Assembly: GCA_913054455.1 (NCBI GenBank)
Contig: CAJXIL010000025.1
Span: 1-33,840 of the forward strand
Length of the DNA: 33,840 nt
Direction of reading: 5' to 3'
Origin: an uncultured Roseobacter sp.
GTDB lineage: Bacteria > Pseudomonadota > Alphaproteobacteria > Rhodobacterales > Rhodobacteraceae
This document shows positions 16,573 through 23,972 of this stretch, one piece after another (position 1 is the first letter of the stretch; the number at the start of each line of letters is the position of its first letter). Position numbers and translations under genes: made by a program. The notes under the pieces are model-generated. The model was not told where the DNA came from. It did no database searches and saw only the letters and a list, made by a program, of their open reading frames with translations.

Positions 16573-18345
16573 ATGGCGCCTCTGCTCTCGGTAAAAGACC
16601 TCAGCATCGGCTTTGGCAAGGATGACTCTGTTGTGCGCGATGTCAGTTTTGATGTCGCCGCTGGAGAAACACTGGCCCTTGTTGGTGAAAGCGGATCCGG
16701 AAAGACCGTGACCTGTCGCGCTGTTTTGCGCATTCTGCCCAAAGCCGCCCAAATCCGCACTGGTAGCATTCAGTTCAACGATGGTGCGGGTTCGAAAGAG
16801 CTGGTCCACCTCCCTGAACGAGACATGCGCGATTTGCGTGGCAACCAGATTGCCATGATTTTTCAGGAACCAATGCGCTCCCTGTCGCCGCTGCACCGCA
16901 TTGGCAATCAGGTGGCTGAGGTGCTTTGGCTGCATGGGAGAAAGAGCGAGGCTGAAGCCAAGAAAGAGGTTCTGGCCTGTTTTGAACGCGTCGGCTTCCC
17001 CGATCCAGAGCGCACCTATAGCTCTTATCCGTTTGAGCTGTCTGGCGGGATGCGCCAGCGGGCCATGATTGCTATGGCCATGGTGGCCAAGCCAAAGCTC
17101 TTGATCGCAGATGAGCCGACAACTGCCCTGGACGTCACCACGCAAGCGCAGGTCTTGGGGCTGATGAAAGAACTGCAACGCGACACTGGCATGGCGATGA
17201 TCCTGGTCACCCATGATCTGGGCGTGGTTGCCAATATGGCCGAGAAGGTTGTGGTCATGCACAAGGGCCGCGTGATGGAAGCCGGGGCTGCCGAGCCCCT
17301 GCTCTCAGCCCCAGCCCACCCCTATACAAAGGCGCTGATCGAAGCCGCTCCAAAAATTCCGGCTGCAGCGGCTCCGACCGATGTGCCCGCGCAGCAAGAT
17401 CTTATTCTTGAACTCAATTCCGTCTCCAAAACCTACAGCATGCGCGCTGGAAAGGGCTGGAAAGCCCCGAGCCTGATCTATGCCTGCCGTGGAGTTGATC
17501 TGCATCTGCCACGGGGCAAGACCCTGGCCATTGTTGGCGAAAGCGGCTCAGGCAAAACCACAGCGGCCCGGATTGCCCTGGGCGCAGAGCCCCCTGACCA
17601 GGGCGGCGAGGTGCTGTTTCGCGCCACAGCTGGTGCTGATCCGATTGAAGTCCATGAGATGGATCGGACTGCCCGCACCGCGTTTCAGCGCGAAGCCCAG
17701 ATGGTGTTTCAGGACCCCTACTCCTCGCTCAGCCCGCGGATGCGCATTTTGGACACAATGATCGAACCGCTAGAGATCCACGACATTGGCGACCGGGCTG
17801 AACGGCGGGAAAAGGCTGGCGCCATGCTACAGATGGTTGGCTTGGGGCAGGACATGCTGATGCGCTATCCCCATGCCTTCTCAGGTGGGCAACGTCAGCG
17901 CCTGTCGATCGCCCGCGCGCTAATGCTGGATCCCTCTTTGCTGGTTTGTGATGAGCCCACCTCGGCGCTGGATGTTTCAGTACAGGAGCAAATTCTGCGC
18001 CTGTTGGAGCAGATCCGGGATCAAAAACAGCTCTCCTATCTTTTTATCAGCCACGACCTGGCGGTAGTGGCACGCATTGCCGACGAGGTTGCAGTGATGC
18101 GGCGCGGGTTGGTGGTAGAACAGGCAAGCCCCGAAACCCTGTTTCACAACCCCCAGCATCCCTACACCAAGGCCTTGATAGCGGCACAGCCGGAGCCAGA
18201 CATTCACCGCCCCATCAACCTGCAACTGGTGGCGCAGGGCGCTGGAAGTCCCGAAGACTGGCCCGAACACTTCAGATTCTCTGGCTTTGAGGCGCCACCG
18301 CTTGTGCCGCTAGAGCCCGGACACAAGGTACGCTGCCATGTTTAA
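16573..18345 (+). CDS. peptide/nickel-type ABC transporter, fused double ATP-binding protein
   Basis: A 590-residue protein with two complete ATPase domains, like a DppD-DppF fusion. Domain 1 has its P-loop GESGSGKT at 38-45, signature LSGGMRQR and Walker B LLIADEPT. Domain 2 has P-loop GESGSGKT at 322-329, signature FSGGQRQR and Walker B LLVCDEPT. Each domain ends with the oligopeptide-family C-terminal motif HPYTKALI. It should energise both permeases of this operon from the cytoplasmic side. It is the first gene, which is less usual than a binding-protein-first order. Its stop overlaps the binding-protein start by 8 bases. Confidence 0.93.
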   Translation: MAPLLSVKDLSIGFGKDDSVVRDVSFDVAAGETLALVGESGSGKTVTCRAVLRILPKAAQIRTGSIQFNDGAGSKELVHLPERDMRDLRGNQIAMIFQEPMRSLSPLHRIGNQVAEVLWLHGRKSEAEAKKEVLACFERVGFPDPERTYSSYPFELSGGMRQRAMIAMAMVAKPKLLIADEPTTALDVTTQAQVLGLMKELQRDTGMAMILVTHDLGVVANMAEKVVVMHKGRVMEAGAAEPLLSAPAHPYTKALIEAAPKIPAAAAPTDVPAQQDLILELNSVSKTYSMRAGKGWKAPSLIYACRGVDLHLPRGKTLAIVGESGSGKTTAARIALGAEPPDQGGEVLFRATAGADPIEVHEMDRTARTAFQREAQMVFQDPYSSLSPRMRILDTMIEPLEIHDIGDRAERREKAGAMLQMVGLGQDMLMRYPHAFSGGQRQRLSIARALMLDPSLLVCDEPTSALDVSVQEQILRLLEQIRDQKQLSYLFISHDLAVVARIADEVAVMRRGLVVEQASPETLFHNPQHPYTKALIAAQPEPDIHRPINLQLVAQGAGSPEDWPEHFRFSGFEAPPLVPLEPGHKVRCHV

Positions 18346-20272
18346 TGCCATAAAATCCGCCCTGATACCGGTCACGGCCGTTCTGGCTGCTACCGCGTTC
18401 CTCTTGCCGACACCTGGCATGACCGGTCCCAGCTTTATCGAAAGCGGGTTTTGGCAGGCCGAGGTCGACGCCGGCAATCTGCCAGCCATCTCTGAGCGTC
18501 TGCCGCATACCCCCTTGATTGTCGATCTCGCCTCCAAAGGGCGTCAATTTGGCCAACAAGGCGGGACGCTCAACACCATGGTGACCCGTTCCAAAGACAT
18601 CCGCCAGATGGTTGTCTATGGCTATGCCCGGTTAGTCGGATACACCGAAGACTATCAATTGCAGCCCGATATTCTGTTGGGATACGAAAATGCGGACAAC
18701 AAACGTTTCACCCTGAAACTGCGCCCCGGCCATCGCTGGTCCAGTGGTGATCCCTTCACCTCGGCTGATTTTGAATACTGGTGGAAAGACATCGCCAACA
18801 ATCCATTGCTGAGCCCTGCTGGCCCCCCGGATTTCCTTTATTCAGAGGGTAGTCTACCACAGGTAAGTTTCCCGGACGAAACCACCGTCGTCTTTGAGTG
18901 GGAAACGCCGCACCCGCAGTTCTTGCAAAACCTGGCACAGGCGCGCCCCCCCTTCATCTATCGCCCCTCAGCCTATTTGAAACAGTTCCATGCGGATTAT
19001 GCCGATCCTGAGGTCCTGGCCGAAGAGGTGGACTATGCCCGAGTCAAAAGCTGGGCCGCCCTGCACAACAAATACGATAATATGTACAAATTCGACAATC
19101 ATGAGCTGCCAACCCTGCAGCCCTGGATCAATGCCACCGCAGGCAAACGCATCCGCCACCAATTTGTGCGCAATCCTTATTATCATCGCGTCGATAGCCG
19201 GGGTGTGCAATTGCCCTATATCGACACCGTCGAGATGGAAATTGTCGCTGGCGGTTTGGTAGCGGCAAAGTCCAACGCCGGGCAGGCTGACCTGCAAGCC
19301 CGTGGCCTTGGCTTCCGAGACATCCCGATCCTGCGCAAGGGCGAAAATGACGGCGGCACTTACAAGACCTACCTGTGGGGAACCGGGGCAGCCTCGCAGA
19401 TCGCCATCTATCCAAACCTGAATACCGCAGACCCGGTTTGGCGCAACACCCTGCGCGATGTCCGAGTGCGCCGCGCCCTTTCGCTGGCAATCAACCGGGC
19501 TGCCATTAATCGAGCGCTCTATTTCAAATTGGCAAAACCCGGTGCCATGTCGGTGCTAGAGCAAAGCCCCTTTTTCAAACCGGAGTTTCGCGACGCCTGG
19601 GCTTCATTTGATCCCGATCTGGCCAATGAGCTGTTGGATCAGGCCGGGCTCACCGAAAAGGACGGCTATGGGATTCGACATTTGCCCGATGGACGCCGCA
19701 TGGAGCTGGTCATCGAGACCGCGGGTGAGCGTCAGGAAGTGGAAAATGCCCTACAGATCATCACCGACGACTGGAATGATATTGGCGTCAAGCTGATCAT
19801 GCGCCCCTTGGATCGTGACATCCTGCGTAACCGGGTATTTTCGGGCACCACCATGGCCTCAGTCTGGTATGGTTGGGATAACGGCCTGCCCCAAAAGCAT
19901 ACCTCTCCGGCCTATCTTGCACCAACCGATCAAGTATTTCTGGCCTGGCCCAAATGGGGTCAGTTTCACCAAACAGGTGGCACCGCTGGTGAAGAACCGG
20001 ACATGGAGCCAGCCCGGCGCCTGATGGAACTGCTGCATGATTGGGAAGCTGCAGCAAACGATGATGAGCGCGCTGAAATCTGGCACGAAATGCTCTGGAT
20101 TCATTCGGATCAGGTCTATGGCATCGGGATCGTAGCCGCAGCGCCACAGCCCGTGGTGGTTTCAAACCGCCTGCGAAATGTGCCGGAAAAAGCCATTTGG
20201 GCTTGGGACCCCGGGGCCCATTTTGGCGTCTATCGCCCCGATGAGTTCTACTTTCAGGACGGTGAAGGCTGA
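18338..20272 (+). CDS. family 5 extracellular solute-binding protein of ABC transporter
   Basis: A 644-residue periplasmic binding protein of the oligopeptide/nickel (SBP_bac_5) family. A Sec signal peptide is visible in the first 30 residues (ALIPVTAVLAATAFLLPTP). Typical motifs are FTLKLRPGHRWSSGDPFTSA and, near residue 375, VRVRRALSLAINR. At 644 residues it is longer than DppA/OppA (about 530). The motifs point to the peptide/organic-solute class, but the ligand cannot be deduced. Its ATG lies within the end of the ATPase gene, and its stop overlaps the permease start (TGATG), so it is coupled on both sides. Confidence 0.9.
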   Translation: MFNAIKSALIPVTAVLAATAFLLPTPGMTGPSFIESGFWQAEVDAGNLPAISERLPHTPLIVDLASKGRQFGQQGGTLNTMVTRSKDIRQMVVYGYARLVGYTEDYQLQPDILLGYENADNKRFTLKLRPGHRWSSGDPFTSADFEYWWKDIANNPLLSPAGPPDFLYSEGSLPQVSFPDETTVVFEWETPHPQFLQNLAQARPPFIYRPSAYLKQFHADYADPEVLAEEVDYARVKSWAALHNKYDNMYKFDNHELPTLQPWINATAGKRIRHQFVRNPYYHRVDSRGVQLPYIDTVEMEIVAGGLVAAKSNAGQADLQARGLGFRDIPILRKGENDGGTYKTYLWGTGAASQIAIYPNLNTADPVWRNTLRDVRVRRALSLAINRAAINRALYFKLAKPGAMSVLEQSPFFKPEFRDAWASFDPDLANELLDQAGLTEKDGYGIRHLPDGRRMELVIETAGERQEVENALQIITDDWNDIGVKLIMRPLDRDILRNRVFSGTTMASVWYGWDNGLPQKHTSPAYLAPTDQVFLAWPKWGQFHQTGGTAGEEPDMEPARRLMELLHDWEAAANDDERAEIWHEMLWIHSDQVYGIGIVAAAPQPVVVSNRLRNVPEKAIWAWDPGAHFGVYRPDEFYFQDGEG

Positions 20273-21300
20273 TGGAAATTCTACGCTACGCCTTCTACCG
20301 GTTTGGCACTATGTTGCTGACGCTCTGGGTGGTCTCCATCCTGGTCTTTGTCATCATCAACCTGCCCCCCGGCGATTATCTCTCAAATCAGATCGCAGAA
20401 CTGCGCGCCAGCGGTCAATCCGCGGGTGTGGCCAAGGCAGAATTCCTGCGCAACGAGTATGCTTTGGATAAACCCTTGTGGCAGCAGTACTTTATCTGGG
20501 TAGGTTTTATGCCAGGCCCACATGGGTTTTCTGGGCTGGTGCAGGGGAACTTTGGCTGGTCCTTTGAGTTTGATCGCCCCGTGGCAGAAATTGTCGGCGA
20601 CAGTCTATGGCTAACCGTTCTTGTCAATCTGGCCGCAGTGGTTTTTGTCTATGTCGTCGCACTGCCCCTTGGAGTTCTGGCCGCTGCGCGGGCACGCAGC
20701 TGGGTAGATTATACCTCTGCCTTTGTTGGCTACCTCGGTCTGGCCACGCCAAACTTTCTGCTGGCCTTGATCCTGTTCTACTACGGGCATCGTTGGTTCA
20801 ACCTGCCTATTGGCGGCCTGATGGACCCTGCCTTTGAGGGCGAGCCGATGGGCTGGGAGAAGGTCAAATCCATTCTCATCCACCTCATTGTTCCGACTTT
20901 TGTCATTGGCACATCCGGGGCCTCGGCAATGATGCAGCGGTTGCGCGCCAATATGCTGGATGAACTGGGAAAGCCCTATGTGGAAACAGCCATCGCAAAG
21001 GGCATGTCGCCCTCTCGGATGCTGGCAAAGTATCCTCTGCGGGTGGCCTTTAATCCCTTTGTTGCCGACATCGGCAACCTGCTGCCAGCGATGATTTCCG
21101 GCTCAGTTCTGGTTTCGGTCGTCTTGGGCCTGCAGACCATCGGCCCCACCCTGCTGACCGCGCTAAAAACCCAAGATATGTTCCTCTCGGGCTTTGTGCT
21201 TATGTTTGTCGCTCTTCTGACATTGATTGGAACGATGATTTCAGACGTGCTGCTGGTCCTGCTGGACCCCCGCATTCGCTACGAGGGGCGTGACGCATGA
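20272..21300 (+). CDS. ABC transporter permease, DppB type
   Basis: A 342-residue inner-membrane permease with a first helix at about 10-30 (MLLTLWVVSILVFVIINLPP), a periplasmic segment, and a transport domain from about 100. The ATPase-coupling loop is ETAIAKGMSPSRMLAKYPLR near residue 238, and the C-terminus DPRIRYEGRDA is typical of DppB/OppB. It should pair with the downstream DppC-type permease. It overlaps the binding-protein stop by one base and the next gene by four bases (ATGA). Confidence 0.92.
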   Translation: MEILRYAFYRFGTMLLTLWVVSILVFVIINLPPGDYLSNQIAELRASGQSAGVAKAEFLRNEYALDKPLWQQYFIWVGFMPGPHGFSGLVQGNFGWSFEFDRPVAEIVGDSLWLTVLVNLAAVVFVYVVALPLGVLAAARARSWVDYTSAFVGYLGLATPNFLLALILFYYGHRWFNLPIGGLMDPAFEGEPMGWEKVKSILIHLIVPTFVIGTSGASAMMQRLRANMLDELGKPYVETAIAKGMSPSRMLAKYPLRVAFNPFVADIGNLLPAMISGSVLVSVVLGLQTIGPTLLTALKTQDMFLSGFVLMFVALLTLIGTMISDVLLVLLDPRIRYEGRDA

Positions 21301-22451
21301 CCCAACTCCCTGACGGACGTTTTGTTGATGACGCGCCCTATGATCCACAGGCCTCCTTGCTGGAATTAGAGCGCAAGGATCTGGACGCGCCCAACTGGGT
21401 GCTGATCTGGCGCAAGTTCAAAACCCATAAGCTGGGGCTGATCTCAGGGGCCTTCCTGCTGATCTGCTACCTGCTGCTGCCGGTCGTAGGCTTTATTGCG
21501 CCCTATGGCCCCAATCAGCGAATGAGCGAACATCTCTACTCGCCACCCCAGTCGATCAACTTTTTCCACGAGGGCGAGTTTATCGGCCCCTTCATCTATC
21601 CGATGACTTCTGAGGCGGATCTTGAAACCTTTCAATGGGTGTTCAAACCAGATTACGACACCCCGCTGAAACTTGAGTTCTTTTGTGAGGCCAAGGGCTA
21701 CAACATTGCCGGGCTGATACCATCAAATACCCATCTCTTTTGTGCCCCAGAGGGGGCGACGCTGTTTCTTTGGGGCTCTGACCGATTGGGGCGCGATATC
21801 TTCAGCCGTATTCTCTATGGGGCGCAGTTGTCGCTTACGGTTGGCCTGATTGGCATTTCGGTTTCCTTTGTACTCGGCATCTTCTTTGGCTCGGTTGCGG
21901 GCTATTTCGGTGGCAAGATCGACTGGGTGATCAACCGGGTGATCGAAGTCCTGCGCTCTCTGCCGGAGCTGCCGCTCTGGCTGGCTCTGTCGGCCGCGGT
22001 CCCCTCCAACTGGTCGCCGGTGGCGGTGTTTTTTATCATCTCCGTGATCCTTGGCATCCTAGACTGGCCAGGGCTAGCGCGATCGGTGCGGGCCAAATTC
22101 CTGTCCCTGCGCGAAGAAGAATACGTGCGCGCCGCCGAAATGATGGGGGCCTCGTCTGGTCGAGTCATCCGCAAACATCTGATCCCAAATTTCATGTCGC
22201 ATCTCATCGCCTCGGCAACCCTGTCGATTCCAGCCATGATCCTCGGGGAAACCGCCCTATCCTTCCTTGGCCTTGGTCTGCGGGCACCGGCAGTGAGTTG
22301 GGGGGTCATGCTCAACGACGCGCAGAACCTCGCGTCGATCGAAATTTACCCCTGGACTGCGATCCCCATGCTGCCGATTGTTGTTATCGTCTTGGCTTTC
22401 AACTTCTTTGGCGATGGACTGCGCGACAGTTTGGATCCCTATCAGCAATGA
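21297..22451 (+). CDS. ABC transporter permease, DppC type
   Basis: A 384-residue permease. A cytoplasmic N-terminus and helix 1 (LISGAFLLICYLLLPVVGFI) are followed by a periplasmic insert of roughly 85 residues. The insert contains two cysteines (FFCEAKG and LFCAPEG) and ends in the family motif LWGSDRLGRDIFSR. The coupling loop YVRAAEMMGASSGRVIRKHL lies near residue 275, and LGETALSFLGLGL is the usual DppC segment. The insert makes it longer than E. coli DppC (300). Its stop overlaps the CoA transferase start by 4 bases. Confidence 0.92.
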   Translation: MTQLPDGRFVDDAPYDPQASLLELERKDLDAPNWVLIWRKFKTHKLGLISGAFLLICYLLLPVVGFIAPYGPNQRMSEHLYSPPQSINFFHEGEFIGPFIYPMTSEADLETFQWVFKPDYDTPLKLEFFCEAKGYNIAGLIPSNTHLFCAPEGATLFLWGSDRLGRDIFSRILYGAQLSLTVGLIGISVSFVLGIFFGSVAGYFGGKIDWVINRVIEVLRSLPELPLWLALSAAVPSNWSPVAVFFIISVILGILDWPGLARSVRAKFLSLREEEYVRAAEMMGASSGRVIRKHLIPNFMSHLIASATLSIPAMILGETALSFLGLGLRAPAVSWGVMLNDAQNLASIEIYPWTAIPMLPIVVIVLAFNFFGDGLRDSLDPYQQ

Positions 22452-23806
22452 CCCGGCTGCAAGACCTCCCCAGCGCTGAGAGCTATGAGATCACGGGTCA
22501 TGGGTGTTATCATAGCGCCTTTGCAGTCAGTGAGCTGGCCAATGCCAGTTTCGCCGCCGTTGGCCAGCAACTGGCGCGGTTTATGCAGGCCACCGGCCTG
22601 TGTGGCGAGCCTGCCCCGGTTACCGTGGACCAGCGCCTTGCCTCGCTCTGGTTTGGCTACAGCTTTGCCGCACAGGGCTGGGAGTTGCCCAGCCTATGGG
22701 ACCCGATTGCTGGCAATTACCAATGCAAGGACGGCTGGATCCGGCTGCACACCAACCTGCCCCACCATCGTGCAGCCGCGCTGACGGTTCTGGGCTGCGC
22801 CGAAGATCCCGCAGCGGTGCGCACTACCGTCGAGACCTGGGCGGGACAACAGCTGGAAAGCGCCGTGGTCGAACACGGCGGCGTTGCAGCCTTTATGCGT
22901 AGCCGTACCCAATGGCTGGCCCACCCACAGGGCCAGGCCGTAGCAAAGGAGCCCTTGGTGAACTGGGTGGCCCCTCGCCCCGTCTCCCTGCGCAACCGCC
23001 CCGAAGCAACCCCTGCACGGCCTTTGGCCGGGCTGCGGGTGCTTGATCTGACCCGGGTTCTCGCGGGCCCCATTGCCACCCGCACCCTCGCGGGATTTGG
23101 CGCCGAGGTCCTGCGCATTGATCCCCCTGGCTGGGACGAGCCCGGCGTGATTCAGGACATTTCCTTGGGAAAATCCATGGCCAGCCTCGATCTGCGAAAC
23201 AGGGATGATCTGCAGCGCTTTGAAGAACTCCTGGCTCAGGCAGATGTCTTGGTGCACGGGTATCGCCCCGGCGCTTTGGACGGGCTTGGCCTCAGCCGTC
23301 CCAAGCGTACACAAATTGCCCCCAACCGGGTAGAGGTCTGCCTCAATGCCTATGGGTGGACCGGCCCTTGGGCCAAGCGCCGCGGCTTTGACAGCCTGGT
23401 ACAGATGAGCGCCGGCACCGCAGAGACTGGCGCCCAATGGGCCGGGGCTGACAAGCCGACCCCGCTTCCCGTGCAGGCGCTGGATCATGCAACAGGCTAC
23501 ATGATGGCCGCCGCTGTACTCAACGCTCTGACTTTCGCAACCACAAGCCAACGCGCCGCCAGCGCCCGTCTGTCCCTCGCCCGCATGGCAGAGCAACTGG
23601 CGCATATGCCACAGCAGCTCTCAGGGCCAAAGATCGAGGGTCCCGGGCCAGGAGACTATGCATCTCATATCGAGAACAGCAGTTGGGGCCCCGCTTTGCG
23701 GCTACGCCCTGCTCTGGTGGTCGGCACCACCCAGATGCAATGGGATAGCCCAGCGCAGGCCTGCGGCAGCGCGCCCGCCCGCTGGTCAAACGCTAAGGGA
23801 CAGTGA
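22448..23806 (+). CDS. CoA transferase family III (CaiB/Frc-like) with unusual domain order
   Basis: A 452-residue family III CoA transferase, expected to move CoA between carboxylic acids. The hallmark Rossmann start PLAGLRVLDLTRVLAGP, normally at the N-terminus, begins only near residue 192. The catalytic Asp is probably Asp346 in QALDHATGY. The first 190 residues look like the family's small domain (IAGNYQCKDGWIRLHTN, 86-102), which normally follows the Asp. The frame is open upstream, but ATG 22448 overlaps the permease stop as ATGA and gives the natural start. Coupling to the uptake operon suggests it activates the imported acid, an inference. The last 50 residues show little family resemblance. 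Confidence 0.82.
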   Translation: MTRLQDLPSAESYEITGHGCYHSAFAVSELANASFAAVGQQLARFMQATGLCGEPAPVTVDQRLASLWFGYSFAAQGWELPSLWDPIAGNYQCKDGWIRLHTNLPHHRAAALTVLGCAEDPAAVRTTVETWAGQQLESAVVEHGGVAAFMRSRTQWLAHPQGQAVAKEPLVNWVAPRPVSLRNRPEATPARPLAGLRVLDLTRVLAGPIATRTLAGFGAEVLRIDPPGWDEPGVIQDISLGKSMASLDLRNRDDLQRFEELLAQADVLVHGYRPGALDGLGLSRPKRTQIAPNRVEVCLNAYGWTGPWAKRRGFDSLVQMSAGTAETGAQWAGADKPTPLPVQALDHATGYMMAAAVLNALTFATTSQRAASARLSLARMAEQLAHMPQQLSGPKIEGPGPGDYASHIENSSWGPALRLRPALVVGTTQMQWDSPAQACGSAPARWSNAKGQ

Positions 23807-23857
23807 CGCAAAGCTCACTACCCCTTCAACGAAGCCGACACTTCTCCCCCCTCTCTC

Positions 23858-23876
23858 GCCGGGCCGTAGGCCCGGC
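23858..23876. repeat. GC-rich palindrome downstream of the ABC operon
   Basis: A perfect 8-bp inverted repeat, GCCGGGCC-GTA-GGCCCGGC, in the 166-base gap between the CoA transferase gene and the MscS gene. It has a 3-base loop and no T-run, and is followed by a further run of GCCCGGCCC. It resembles extragenic palindromic elements, but dispersal in the genome cannot be seen from one window. Confidence 0.5.
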
Positions 23877-23918
23877 GCCCGGCCCAACGCCAAACAAGGC
23901 GCGCCAGCGGATTGAATT

Positions 23919-23940
23919 GGGGGCGGGAGCCCCCCGTTTT
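23919..23940 (+). terminator. rho-independent terminator of the ABC/CoA-transferase operon
   Basis: A 6-bp all-GC stem GGGGGC / GCCCCC with loop GGGA, followed by CG and TTTT, then ATT. It lies about 110 bases after the operon's last stop and ahead of the convergent MscS gene. Confidence 0.72.
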
Positions 23941-23972
23941 ATTGCTTATGGCAACACCGCGCGTTCCCGCTC

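Noticed and set aside
16573-22451. Assignment of the ABC operon to yejABEF (microcin C/peptide) or to nickel uptake.
   Set aside because: Component types are similar, but gene order differs and the binding protein lacks any motif that fixes its ligand, so I gave no gene symbols.
22694-23605. A 303-codon minus-strand open frame.
   Set aside because: It is antisense to the CoA transferase, with no recognisable motif.
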